Positions 48,642 through 59,345 of a DNA stretch of 64,000 bases are shown in pieces (the first letter of the stretch is position 1; every line of letters begins with the position of its first letter). This DNA is from Actinomycetes bacterium (GTDB lineage Bacteria > Actinomycetota > Actinomycetes > Actinomycetales > Microbacteriaceae), in NCBI GenBank assembly GCA_023451265.1, contig JAEYAG010000059.1:1-64000 (forward strand). Reading direction: 5' to 3'. The translations under genes and the position numbers were made by a program. The notes under the pieces were generated by a model. The model saw only the letters and a list, made by a program, of their open reading frames with translations. It did not search any database and was not told where the DNA came from.

Positions 48642-49039
48642 CCCGCCCGGCCGGGGAGGGCCTGAGCGATCAGGAGCGCTACGACCAGGGGATGACGGTG
48701 CGCCGTGAGGTGCTGTCCGACGCGCACGTCGACCGGTCGATCGCCAACACGACCGAGCTGACCGCCGACTTCCAGGACTTCATCACCCGCGTGGCGTGGG
48801 GCGACGTGTGGTCACGGCCGGGGCTCGATCGCCGGTCGCGGTCGGTCGCGGTGCTGTCGTCGCTGATCGCGCTCGGTCACCACGGGGAGCTGGCGATGCA
48901 CCTGCGCGCCGCCCGCCGCAACGGCCTGACGCTCGACGAGGTCAAGGAAGTCATCCTGCAGTCCGCGATCTACGCGGGTGTGCCCGCCGCCAACACCGCG
49001 TTCCGCATCGCCGCCGAGGTCTTCGCCGCCGACCAGTAG
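48638..49039 (+). CDS. pcaC: 4-carboxymuconolactone decarboxylase
   Basis: A 133-residue AhpD-like decarboxylase. It has QERYDQGMTVRREVL, the catalytic helix region LSSLIALGHHGELAMHLRAA and EVKEVILQSAIYAGVPAANTAF (read as VKEVILQSAIYAGVPAANTAF). It makes the enol-lactone for PcaD. GTGA overlap with pcaD; an unfused version of the actinobacterial PcaL half. Last gene of pcaHGBDC. Confidence 0.93.
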   Translation: MTRPAGEGLSDQERYDQGMTVRREVLSDAHVDRSIANTTELTADFQDFITRVAWGDVWSRPGLDRRSRSVAVLSSLIALGHHGELAMHLRAARRNGLTLDEVKEVILQSAIYAGVPAANTAFRIAAEVFAADQ

Positions 49040-49052
49040 CCCGCGGCGCGGG
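49040..49052. terminator. Hairpin between convergent pcaC and the monooxygenase gene
   Basis: CCCGC-GGC-GCGGG fills the entire 13-base gap between the two stop codons. The stem is short (5 bp), so a bidirectional terminator is only tentative. Confidence 0.35.
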
Positions 49053-50945
49053 TCAGCGCTGGGGCAGCATGCTCTGCGCGATGAAGTCGGTCAGCTCGGT
49101 GTGGGCCGTCAGCGGCAGGATGTGCGCGACGTACTGGTCGGGCCGCACCACGACCAGGGCGCCGCCGCGGTCGATGCCGCGCGCCTCGAAGATGTCGTCC
49201 TCGGGCAGCGTCGCGTACACCTTCTCGTAGTCGCGCACCTGGAACGGACCCACGCGCGGGAAGAACAGCTCCGGTGCGTCGGTGATCTGCACCTGATCCA
49301 GCGGCTGCTGGTAGATCACCTTCACATCGAAGACGCTGTCGACATCGGCACCGGCGGGCGTGAACCGGATGATCGGCGAGTCCGGGGACGTCGCCGCCCA
49401 CTCCGCCCAGTCGCGCAGCGCCGAGGCCTCGGTGGGCGCGGCGGCGTCGGCGAACGCGTAGATGCGCCAGCGTCCGTCGGCGCGGTGGTGGTGCCCGAGG
49501 TGCACGGGGTTGCTGTCGCCGACGCGCGTGGCCTGCGCCGACTTGAAGCGCTTGCCGATCGGGAAACCGGTCGCGAGGTCCTGGTGGGTCTTCTCCCCGG
49601 TGATGGGGGAGGGCTGGTACTCGGTCATGAATCCGGCGGGGAACTCCGCCGTCGAGGTGTAGAACTCGGCCAGCTCGGTCGGGCTCGCGAAGTCCTCGGG
49701 CTTGCGCGCCATCATCGTGGACCATTCGCGGTCGAAGTCGATGAGGTTCTGCGCGATGACCTGGCGCTCGCCGGAGTACGTCGTCAGCAGCGACGCGGGG
49801 CTGCGGCCCTCGAGCACCTGGCCGAGCTTCCAGCCGAGGTTGAACCCGTCCTGCATCGACACGTTCATGCCCTGACCGGCCTTGGCGCTGTGCGTGTGGC
49901 AGGCGTCGCCGGCGATGAACACGCGCGGATCGCGGCGGCCGGTGTCCTCCACCGACACGTCGTCGAACTTGTCGGTGACGCGGTGGCCCACCTCGTACAC
50001 GCTGTGCCACGCGACGTTGCGCACGTCGAGCGTGTACGGCGAGATGATGCGATTCGCCTTGGCGACGATCTCCTCGAACGGCGTGGTGCGCACCTTGCCG
50101 TTGTCGTCTTCGGGCACCTCGCCGAGGTCCACGTACATGCGGAACAGGTAGCCGCCCTCCCGCGGGATCAGCAGGATGCTGCCTTCGTCGTGCGACTGGA
50201 TCGCGCACTTGGTGCGGATGTCGGGGAAGTCGGTGTCGGCCAGGATGTCCATGACCCCCCAGGCGTGGTACGAGACGGCGCCCACGTGCTTGCGGCCGAT
50301 CGCCTCCCGCACGCGGCTGCGGGCTCCGTCGCACCCGACGACATACTTCGCACGGACGATGCGCTCCGTCCCTTCGTCGTCGCCGGCGCTGCGCCGCAGA
50401 GTGACCTTCACCGGGTGGTCGCCCGCGGCATCCACGGTCAGGGTCACGAACTCCCAGCCGTAGTCGGGAGTGACGCGGGCGGGCGCGTTCGCGGCGGCCT
50501 CGGCGAAGTAGTCGAGCACGCGCGCCTGGTTGACGATCAGGTGCGGGAACTCGCTCACGCCGGCAGGGTCGTCCTTCTCCCGGGCGGTGCGGATGATGCT
50601 CGAGGGATCGGCGGGGTCGGGCGACCAGAAGTTCATCGAGGTGAGCCAGTACGCCTCGGAGACGATGCGCTCGGCGAACCCGAACGCCTGAAAGGTCTCG
50701 ACGCTGCGGGCCTGGATCCCATCGGCCTGACCGATCTCGAGCCGTCCACCGCGACGCTCGACCAGGCGTGTCGTGATGCTCGGGAACTGGGCCAGCTGCG
50801 CGGCCAGCAGCATGCCCGCGGGGCCCGACCCGACGATGAGGACGTCCATCTCGTCGGGGAGTTCGTCAGGGCGGTGGATGCCGGTGCCCGACGCCGGCTG
50901 CACGCGCGGGTCGCCGGACACGTAACCGTGGTGGTGGAACCGCAT
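49053..50945 (-). CDS. FAD-dependent aromatic monooxygenase, MobA/phenol-2-monooxygenase type
   Basis: A 630-residue class A hydroxylase with the extra C-terminal thioredoxin-like domain seen in phenol 2-monooxygenase and 3-hydroxybenzoate 4-monooxygenase. FAD motif is DVLIVGSGPAGMLLAAQLA, the DG motif VVGCDGARSRVREAIG and the second flavin motif FIAGDACHTHSAKAGQGMNVSMQDG. Length fits MobA (about 640). Its place between two pca operons suggests 3-hydroxybenzoate to protocatechuate, but phenol-type substrates cannot be ruled out. Divergent from an IclR gene with a palindrome in between. Confidence 0.87.
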   Translation of the reverse strand: MRFHHHGYVSGDPRVQPASGTGIHRPDELPDEMDVLIVGSGPAGMLLAAQLAQFPSITTRLVERRGGRLEIGQADGIQARSVETFQAFGFAERIVSEAYWLTSMNFWSPDPADPSSIIRTAREKDDPAGVSEFPHLIVNQARVLDYFAEAAANAPARVTPDYGWEFVTLTVDAAGDHPVKVTLRRSAGDDEGTERIVRAKYVVGCDGARSRVREAIGRKHVGAVSYHAWGVMDILADTDFPDIRTKCAIQSHDEGSILLIPREGGYLFRMYVDLGEVPEDDNGKVRTTPFEEIVAKANRIISPYTLDVRNVAWHSVYEVGHRVTDKFDDVSVEDTGRRDPRVFIAGDACHTHSAKAGQGMNVSMQDGFNLGWKLGQVLEGRSPASLLTTYSGERQVIAQNLIDFDREWSTMMARKPEDFASPTELAEFYTSTAEFPAGFMTEYQPSPITGEKTHQDLATGFPIGKRFKSAQATRVGDSNPVHLGHHHRADGRWRIYAFADAAAPTEASALRDWAEWAATSPDSPIIRFTPAGADVDSVFDVKVIYQQPLDQVQITDAPELFFPRVGPFQVRDYEKVYATLPEDDIFEARGIDRGGALVVVRPDQYVAHILPLTAHTELTDFIAQSMLPQR

Positions 50946-51004
50946 CGTCGTCGATTCCTCTCCCCGGACGACTTCGTCGGGTGCTTGACGGACGAGCAGA
51001 ACGA

Positions 51005-51019
51005 GTTCTATATTCGAAC
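51005..51019. promoter_or_regulatory. Palindrome between the monooxygenase and IclR genes
   Basis: GTTC-TATATTC-GAAC, in a markedly AT-rich 50-base patch (51000-51055) that also holds CTGT...ACAG and CGTATACG symmetric elements. Likely the divergent promoter and IclR site for both genes. Confidence 0.5.
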
Positions 51020-51097
51020 AGGCTGTTTCTACTATTGGACAGATCGTATACGAAGTGATGTCGATCGCGCAAGCATGCCCGGTCGCGGAGGTGGGGC

Positions 51098-51844
51098 ATG
51101 GTCGCGACGGGTGCACAGACGCGCGGGGGCGACGCCCAGGTCTCGGGCGGGACGGCGCCGGCCTCCCAGACGCTGAGCCGTGGCATCCAGATCCTCGAGG
51201 CGCTGGCCGACGCGGGTGTGCCGCTGTCCATCGACGAGTTGTCCGCCCGCCTGGGCGTGCACCGGTCGATCGCCTATCGCCTGCTGCGCACGTTGGAGCA
51301 CCACGGGCTCGTCGAACGGGACTCGGCCGGCAAGGCGACGCTCGGCGGGCGCATGGCCGCGCTCGCCGCGGGCGTCGCGCCCGACCTCCAGGCCGAAGCA
51401 CTGCCGGAACTGACCGCGATCGCCAACGAACTGGCGGCCACGTGCTTCCTCGGCGTGCTCGAGCGCGATCAGTGCATCACCCTGGCCAGCGTCGAGCCGC
51501 GCCACGCCGTCGCCTCGGTCGCCCAGCGCCCCGGGGCCCAGCATCCGGTGACCGTCGGGGCGCCGGGCAAGGCGATCCTGTCGCTGCTGCCCGAGGCCGA
51601 GTGGCCGGCCGGGGTGTCCGACCGCCTGCGCGCCGAGGTCGCCGAGGTCGCGGTGCGCGGGTATGCGACGAGCCACGACGAGGTCATCCCGACCGTGAAG
51701 GCGGTGGCGGTGCCCCTCGCGCTGCGGGGACGCCGGCCGGCTGCGCTCGCGGTCGTGTACGTCGACCCGTCGCACGAACCCGCGGCGATCGCCGAGCGCC
51801 TGGCGCGCTCCGCGGCCGTGATCCGCGACGCCCTCGGCGGCTGA
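51098..51844 (+). CDS. IclR-family regulator (monooxygenase side)
   Basis: A 248-residue IclR protein. The winged helix is SIDELSARLGVHRSIAYRLLRTLEHHGLVERD and the effector domain has HPVTVGAPGKAILSLLPE and TSHDEVIPTVKAVAVPLAL. It is divergent from the MobA-like gene and 91 bases before pcaI, so it may control either. Confidence 0.9.
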   Translation: MVATGAQTRGGDAQVSGGTAPASQTLSRGIQILEALADAGVPLSIDELSARLGVHRSIAYRLLRTLEHHGLVERDSAGKATLGGRMAALAAGVAPDLQAEALPELTAIANELAATCFLGVLERDQCITLASVEPRHAVASVAQRPGAQHPVTVGAPGKAILSLLPEAEWPAGVSDRLRAEVAEVAVRGYATSHDEVIPTVKAVAVPLALRGRRPAALAVVYVDPSHEPAAIAERLARSAAVIRDALGG

Positions 51845-51895
51845 GCGGGTTTCGGCCCCTCGCCAACTCCATCGCCTCGCGGTAGACTATCCGCA

Positions 51896-51922
51896 GAACG
51901 CACACGCGTTCGCAGAGCGAAC
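51896..51922 (+). promoter_or_regulatory. Overlapping palindromes upstream of pcaI
   Basis: GAACGC-ACAC-GCGTTC (51896-51911) overlaps GTTCGC-AGA-GCGAAC (51908-51922), giving three GTTCGC-type half-sites just before the pcaI ribosome site (AGGAGG). The GTTCG-type arms resemble known PcaU/PcaR IclR boxes. Likely operator of pcaIJF. Confidence 0.65.
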
Positions 51923-51935
51923 ACAGGAGGTCGGC

Positions 51936-52694
51936 GTGATCGACAAGACCGTGGCCGGTGTCGAGGAGGCGGTGGCCGGCATCGCCGACGGCGCGACCGT
52001 GATGATCGGCGGCTTCGGCCGGGCCGGACAGCCGGTGGAACTCATCGACGCGCTGATCGCGCAGGGCGCGAGCGACCTCACCATCGTGAACAACAACGCC
52101 GGCAACGGCGACGAGGGCCTGGGGGCCCTGCTGGCGACCAAGCGCGTGCGCAAGATCATCTGCTCGTTCCCGCGCCAGCACGACTCCTGGGTGTTCGACG
52201 GGCTGTATCGCGCCGGCGAGATCGAACTCGAGCTCGTGCCGCAGGGAAACCTCGCCGAGCGCATCCGGGCCGCCGGCGCCGGCATCGGGGCGTTCTTCAG
52301 TCCCACCGGCGTCGGCACGCAGCTGGCCGAGGGCAAGGAGATCCGCGAGATCGACGGCCGCACCTACGCGCTCGAATACCCGATCAAGGCCGACGTCGCC
52401 CTCATCTCCGCCTACCGCGGCGACCGCTGGGGCAACCTCGTCTTCCGCGAGACCGCCCGCAACTTCGGTCCCATTATGGCCACGGCCGCGGCGACGACGA
52501 TCGTCCAGGTCGACGAGATCGTGCCGCTGGGCACCCTCGACCCGGAGTCCGTGGTCACCCCCGGCATCTTCGTCGACCGCGTCGTCGCCGTCGGTGAGCG
52601 GCCCTGGCTGCGCGACGGCGAATTCATCGGCGGCGTCGACGTCGAAGGACGTCCGGCACCGGCATCCCCCACCGCGACGGAGGTCGACCAATGA
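51936..52694 (+). CDS. pcaI: 3-oxoadipate CoA-transferase subunit A
   Basis: A 252-residue alpha subunit of the succinyl-CoA:3-oxoadipate CoA-transferase. Marks are TVMIGGFGRAGQPVELIDAL, the GAGIGAFFSPTGVGT block and IKADVALISAYRGDRWGNL. GTG at 51936 follows AGGAGG. Coupled to pcaJ by ATGA overlap. Confidence 0.95.
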   Translation: MIDKTVAGVEEAVAGIADGATVMIGGFGRAGQPVELIDALIAQGASDLTIVNNNAGNGDEGLGALLATKRVRKIICSFPRQHDSWVFDGLYRAGEIELELVPQGNLAERIRAAGAGIGAFFSPTGVGTQLAEGKEIREIDGRTYALEYPIKADVALISAYRGDRWGNLVFRETARNFGPIMATAAATTIVQVDEIVPLGTLDPESVVTPGIFVDRVVAVGERPWLRDGEFIGGVDVEGRPAPASPTATEVDQ

Positions 52695-53356
52695 CCCGTA
52701 TCAGCCGCGACGAGGTCGCCCAGCGCATCGCCGCCGACATCCCCGAAGGATCTTTCGTGAACCTCGGCATCGGGGCGCCCACCAAGGTCGCCAACTACCT
52801 GCCGGCCGATCAGGAGATCATCCTCCACACCGAGAACGGCCTGCTGGGCATGGGCGCCGCCCCCGAGCCCGGCCGCATCGACCCCGACCTCATCAACGCG
52901 GGCAAGCAGCCGGTCACCGCGCTGCCGGGCGCCGCCTACTTCCACCACGCCGACTCGTTCGCCATGATGCGCGGCGGTCATCTCGACGTCTGCGTGCTGG
53001 GGGCCTTCCAGGTCGCCCAGAACGGCGACCTCGCCAACTGGTCGACCGGTGCGCCCGGGGCCATCCCGGCCGTCGGCGGGGCGATGGACCTCGCCATCGG
53101 CGCCAAGAACGTCTACGTCATGACCGACCTGCTCACCAAGACCGGCGATTCGAAGCTCGTGGCATCCTGCACCTACCCGCTCACCGGCGTCGGCTGCGTC
53201 ACCCGCGTCTACACCGACCACGCCGTGTTCGACGTCACGCCCGACGGCTTCGCCGTGCGCGAGGCGTTCGGCGACAACACGGTCGCCTCGCTGAGTGAGC
53301 TCACCGGCCTGACCTTGGTGGATGCCGGTGCCCCGGCATCCGGATCGGAGGACTGA
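52691..53356 (+). CDS. pcaJ: 3-oxoadipate CoA-transferase subunit B
   Basis: A 221-residue beta subunit. VNLGIGAPTKVANYLP starts the fold, the catalytic Glu is in LHTENGLLGMGAAP, and GGHLDVCVLGAFQVAQNGDLANW follows. Together with PcaI it forms 3-oxoadipyl-CoA from 3-oxoadipate. One base separates its stop from the pcaF ATG. Confidence 0.95.
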   Translation: MTRISRDEVAQRIAADIPEGSFVNLGIGAPTKVANYLPADQEIILHTENGLLGMGAAPEPGRIDPDLINAGKQPVTALPGAAYFHHADSFAMMRGGHLDVCVLGAFQVAQNGDLANWSTGAPGAIPAVGGAMDLAIGAKNVYVMTDLLTKTGDSKLVASCTYPLTGVGCVTRVYTDHAVFDVTPDGFAVREAFGDNTVASLSELTGLTLVDAGAPASGSED

Positions 53357-53357
53357 C

Positions 53358-54533
53358 ATGTCCGCATCGTTCGTGTACGACGCCGTCCGCACCCCCTTCG
53401 GGCGGGCTGGCGGCGCACTGTCGGGTGTCCGCCCCGACGACCTCGCTGCCGTCGTGATGAAGGCCACGATCGAGCGCACGGGCCTGGATCCGGCGCGCAT
53501 CGACGACGTCGTGTTCGGCGACGCGAACCAGGCGGGGGAGGACAACCGCAACGTGGCACGGTTCGGCGCGCTGCTGGCCGGATTCCCCACGAGTGTGACG
53601 GGCGTCACCGTCAACCGGCTGTGCGCGTCGAGCGTCGAGGCGGTCGTGCAGGGGTCGCGGGCGATTGAGGCCGGCGACGCCGACATCATCCTCGCCGGTG
53701 GTGTCGAGTCGATGAGCCGGGCGCCGTTCGTGGTCGAGAAGTCGGCGCGGCCGTGGCCGGCGACCGGCAACCAGACGCTGTGGAACACGGCGATCGGCTG
53801 GCGCATGGTCAACAAGGCGCTGCCGACGCACTGGACGATCAGCAACGGCGAGTCGGCCGAGAAGGTCGCGCGCGAATGGGGCATCAGCCGCGAGGCGCAG
53901 GACGCCTTCGCGGTGCGGTCGCACCGGCTCGCCGCGCAGGCATGGGCCGACGGCGTCTACGACGGCGAGATCGTGCAGGTTCCCGGCGCCGAGCTGGCGC
54001 GCGACGAGGGCATCCGCGACGACACGTCGATGGAGAAGCTCGCCGGCCTCAAGGCGCTGTTCGCCCCGGACGGCGACGGCAGCGTCACCGCCGGCAACTC
54101 GTCCTCCATCAACGACGGTGCCTCCGCGGTGCTGCTGGGCGGGGAGGGCGTCCTCGACGCCGAACCGCTCGCGCGCATCGTCACCCGCGCCGTGCACGGC
54201 GTCGACCCGGACGTGTTCCCGCTGGCGCCCATCGAGGCGGCGAACAAGGCCCTGGCCCGTGCGGGCAAGACCTGGGACGACGTGGACTTCGTCGAACTCA
54301 ACGAGGCCTTCGCGTCGCAGGCGCTCGCCGACATCGCCGGCTGGGAGAGCCTGGACCCCGAGAAGGTCAACATCCACGGCGGCGCCCTGGCGATCGGGCA
54401 CCCCCTGGGCGCGTCGGGCGGTCGCATCATCGGGCACGCGGCGCACGAGCTGGCACGCCGCGGCCGTGGTGTCGCCGTCGCCGCGATCTGCATCGGCGTC
54501 GGCCAGGGCATGGCCGTCGTCCTGGAACGCTGA
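53358..54533 (+). CDS. pcaF: 3-oxoadipyl-CoA thiolase
   Basis: A 391-residue thiolase that splits 3-oxoadipyl-CoA to acetyl-CoA and succinyl-CoA. The acyl-accepting Cys is in TVNRLCASSVEAV (near residue 90), the His in IHGGALAIGHPLGASG and the second Cys in AAICIGVGQG. ATG at 53358 is preceded by GGAGGAC. Terminal step of the pathway; followed by an IclR gene. Confidence 0.95.
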   Translation: MSASFVYDAVRTPFGRAGGALSGVRPDDLAAVVMKATIERTGLDPARIDDVVFGDANQAGEDNRNVARFGALLAGFPTSVTGVTVNRLCASSVEAVVQGSRAIEAGDADIILAGGVESMSRAPFVVEKSARPWPATGNQTLWNTAIGWRMVNKALPTHWTISNGESAEKVAREWGISREAQDAFAVRSHRLAAQAWADGVYDGEIVQVPGAELARDEGIRDDTSMEKLAGLKALFAPDGDGSVTAGNSSSINDGASAVLLGGEGVLDAEPLARIVTRAVHGVDPDVFPLAPIEAANKALARAGKTWDDVDFVELNEAFASQALADIAGWESLDPEKVNIHGGALAIGHPLGASGGRIIGHAAHELARRGRGVAVAAICIGVGQGMAVVLER

Positions 54534-54567
54534 CCGCCGTGCCGCAGTCTGCACCCGGGGGCACACG

Positions 54568-55377
54568 ATGAGTGAAGTGGATGCCGCGGGCCCGGCCACC
54601 GGCGAAGGCGTCGCCGCGGCGACCGGCGACATCGTCCAGTCACTCGTGCGGGGCCTCGCCGTCATCCGTGCCTTCGACGCCGGGCACGCCGACCTGACGC
54701 TCAGCGATGTCGCCCGCCGTGCCGGCATCCCCCGGGCAGCGGCCGGCCGATTCCTGCGCACCCTCGAGCAGCTCGGGTACGTGCGCCGCGACGACAGCCG
54801 GTTCGCGCTGACCCCCCGCGTGCTCGAACTCGGGTTCAGCTACCTGTCGGCGCTGTCGATCCCCGAGATCGTGCAGCCGCACCTCGAGCGCCTGTCGCAC
54901 GAAGTGGGGGAGAGCGTGTCGGCGGCCGTGCTCGACGGCGACGACATCGTCTACATCGCCCGCGTGCCGACCCGCCGCATCATGAGCGTGCGCATCACGA
55001 TCGGCACCCGCTTCCCGGCGTTCGCGACGTCGATGGGCCGTGTGCTGCTGGCCGGCCTCGACGACGACGCGCTCGAGGCCGCACTGGCGGTCTCCGCCCA
55101 CCCGGCGCTCACCCCGCGCACCGTGACCGACCGTGCCGCGCTGCGCGACGAGATCGCCACCGTGCGTGCGCAGGGGTGGGCGCTTGTGGACGGCGAGCTC
55201 GAGCCCGGGCTGCGGTCGGTCGCCGCGCCGGTGCACGACCGGCACGGCCGCGTCGTCGCCGCGGTGAACGTGTCGAGCTCGGCCACCCGCGACAGCGTCG
55301 ACCACCTGATCGACCGGTACCTGCCCCGGCTGCGCGAGACCACCGCCGCCATCGACGCGGAACTGCGGCTGGTCTAG
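54568..55377 (+). CDS. pcaR: IclR-family regulator of the beta-ketoadipate genes (PcaR/PcaU-like)
   Basis: A 269-residue IclR protein. SLVRGLAVIRAFDAGHADLTLSDVARRAGIPRAAAGRFLRTLEQLGYV forms the winged helix, with LTPRVLELGFSYLSAL before the effector domain. IVYIARVPTRRIMSVRITIGTRFPAFATSMGRVLLAG is very like PcaR/PcaU/CatR proteins. It follows pcaF by 34 bases. Likely binds the palindromes upstream of pcaI and perhaps pcaH. Confidence 0.92.
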   Translation: MSEVDAAGPATGEGVAAATGDIVQSLVRGLAVIRAFDAGHADLTLSDVARRAGIPRAAAGRFLRTLEQLGYVRRDDSRFALTPRVLELGFSYLSALSIPEIVQPHLERLSHEVGESVSAAVLDGDDIVYIARVPTRRIMSVRITIGTRFPAFATSMGRVLLAGLDDDALEAALAVSAHPALTPRTVTDRAALRDEIATVRAQGWALVDGELEPGLRSVAAPVHDRHGRVVAAVNVSSSATRDSVDHLIDRYLPRLRETTAAIDAELRLV

Positions 55378-55414
55378 CGGGACTAACCGCGGTCCCCGTA
55401 CAGCGCCGCGCGCC

Positions 55415-56296
<882 letters not shown>

Positions 56297-56378
56297 GGAT
56301 CGATTCTGCCCGATCGGACGGGGGGCGGATGCCGCGGCATCCGCAGCATCGGCCCCCCGTCCGATCCCCCCGCGCCGG

Positions 56379-57962
56379 TCAGAACGGGCGCGGATCCGGA
56401 TCGGGACTGATGTCGTGCACCGTGTTGGCCGGGATGTCGGCGTACTCGCCCAGCCCGTCGACGCCATAGCTGCGGTCCACCGTCACGTCGTCGCCGTCGA
56501 TGTTGACGCGAACCGTCGGCGCCAGCGTCCCGCCGCGACGGAAGTTGTCCTTCGTCCCGATCGTGTCGATGAACGACTGCACGAGCCCGTCGGGCATGAC
56601 GTAGTGCGAGTACGCTTGGAACTGCCCAGGGTGCTGGTTGAAGTCCGGGTCGTACGGGAAGCCCGCCCAGAAGTTCAGGTTCGAGGGGCTGCCCAGCGCG
56701 AGACCCGACCCCCGGTTCACCGGCTGGAAGTCGCTCCGGATGCCGTTGCCGACGAACCCGTAGACGCCCTCCGGGCCATCGATCCCGGCCGCGAACGTGC
56801 CGCGGTGCGTGATCGTGAACAGGTAGTACTTGCCGTCCTTGATGTAGATCTGCGGTCGCTCGGTCTGATCGTTCACGCAGTTCGCCGACAGGATCGGCGG
56901 GAGGAACGTCCAGTGCCGCAGCGCCTTGTCGGTGGCCACCGCGAGTCCGACGTTCGCCATCTGGAAGTGCGCCCCGGCATCCATCACCTCATCGGGCGTC
57001 TCGGTGTAGGGATCGCCCTCGCGGTAGCCCATGTCGGCCTCGGTGCAGGCCCGGTCGCCGCGCTCGACGGCCGTGTTGCCCTCGAAGACCATGTAGGTCT
57101 GGCCCGGGTGGGCGGGGTCTTCGAAGGTGAACGGGTCGCGGAAGTTGAAGAACTCGTTCTGATCGCCGTTCTGGTAGTACGTCCCGTCGGCCTGCAGCAG
57201 TTGATGCTGGTCGCGGAAACCGGTCAGCCACACGCCGTTCTCGTCGGCGAAGATGCGCCCCTCGCTCTGCACGATCCGGGGGTCGTACGGCTTGCGGTTG
57301 CTGCCGTCGTCGTTCCGGTAGAAGGCCACGTCGGTGTAGAAGATCCGCAGCTTGTTGCCGTCGAAGATGCGGGTCGACCCCGACCACTCGGTCTGATGGC
57401 TGAAGGACTGGTCCTCGAAGATCGCGCCGGACGCCCCGTCGGGGAACACGTGCCCGCCGTAGGTCCACCCGCCGTTCTCGGGACGCTCAGCGACATCGGC
57501 TTTCCGGTAGAAGAACCCGAGCCGCGCGTAGGTGTGCCGGTCGTCGAAGCCGAGACTGCGGTCGGCGACGAGGGAGAAGATGACCTCCCAGCCCTTGAAG
57601 CTCGGTTGGTCGGCGGCGCCGTCCGTCAGCGTCCAGGTGTCCCACACCCAGACCTGTTCATTGGACATGTCGGGGAAGTCCTGCGGGATCGTCGGCATCG
57701 TGTACTCCTCGGGCATGGAGTTAGCCCGGGGGGGTGCGGTGGGATCGGACATCGCCTTCAATTGGCGTGCATCGGCGCGCGTCCAGCGCGACGTGAAGTC
57801 GTCGTCGGGGGCAAACGCCTCCTGCGAATGCTCGGTCGGGTCGGGGAATCCCGGCACCGCCGCGATCGCCGGCGCCCCGGCGATGCCCGTCGCGACCAGT
57901 CCTGCCGCGACGAGCGCAGCAATCCATCCGCGGCGGCGGCGTGTTCGGTTTGTGGTAATCAC
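56379..57962 (-). CDS. Secreted levansucrase (GH68)
   Basis: A 527-residue GH68 fructosyltransferase that builds levan from sucrose. A signal peptide follows an RTRRRRG basic start (cut after about AIAA, residue 35). The nucleophile Asp is in QVWVWDTWTL (D108), the transition-state Asp in FNFRDPFTF, and the acid/base Glu in NDQTERPQIYIKDGK. SGSTRIFDGNKLRIFYTDVAF is also typical. The GTG at 57962 has CAGGGA upstream. It is divergent from an LPXTG protein with paired palindromes in between, and neighbours a GH32 enzyme able to digest its product. Confidence 0.94.
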   Translation of the reverse strand: MITTNRTRRRRGWIAALVAAGLVATGIAGAPAIAAVPGFPDPTEHSQEAFAPDDDFTSRWTRADARQLKAMSDPTAPPRANSMPEEYTMPTIPQDFPDMSNEQVWVWDTWTLTDGAADQPSFKGWEVIFSLVADRSLGFDDRHTYARLGFFYRKADVAERPENGGWTYGGHVFPDGASGAIFEDQSFSHQTEWSGSTRIFDGNKLRIFYTDVAFYRNDDGSNRKPYDPRIVQSEGRIFADENGVWLTGFRDQHQLLQADGTYYQNGDQNEFFNFRDPFTFEDPAHPGQTYMVFEGNTAVERGDRACTEADMGYREGDPYTETPDEVMDAGAHFQMANVGLAVATDKALRHWTFLPPILSANCVNDQTERPQIYIKDGKYYLFTITHRGTFAAGIDGPEGVYGFVGNGIRSDFQPVNRGSGLALGSPSNLNFWAGFPYDPDFNQHPGQFQAYSHYVMPDGLVQSFIDTIGTKDNFRRGGTLAPTVRVNIDGDDVTVDRSYGVDGLGEYADIPANTVHDISPDPDPRPF

Positions 57963-58077
57963 GATCCCTGCTTTCGTCGATGGGACGAATCGTCGATCGT
58001 GGCGCTGCTCTCTGCCGCCAAGGGTAGGAGCCCGCACGCGACCGGGTCAACCGCACCGTCACGCATTCGCGCCGGTA

Positions 58078-58110
58078 TGAGAGGTTTCTCATCTCGTGAG
58101 AGGTTTCTCA
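58078..58110. promoter_or_regulatory. Two identical palindromic operators between levansucrase and wall-protein genes
   Basis: TGAGAGGTTTCTCA occurs at 58078-58091 and again, identical, at 58097-58110; the copies are 19 bp apart. Arms TGAGA/TCTCA with a 4-bp centre suggest a LacI- or GntR-type dimer site, used twice. They lie in the 270-base divergent region. Confidence 0.65.
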
Positions 58111-58232
58111 TCGTGCGGCGGCGCCGGGGTGGTCGACACCGCGGCCAGGCGTGCGTATATTCGCACTCGATTCGCCCCGTGGCACAGCTCTCTCCCACCC
58201 ACGAAGCGCACCCGCGCGAACCCGGGAGAATC

Positions 58233-59318
<1,086 letters not shown>

Positions 59319-59345
59319 CCCGGCAGCCGCAGCCACAATGGACAC

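Noticed and set aside
55378..55414. Hairpin GGGAC...GTCCC between pcaR and purU as a terminator
   Set aside because: Only five base pairs with an 8-nt loop and no T-tract; too weak to list as a feature.
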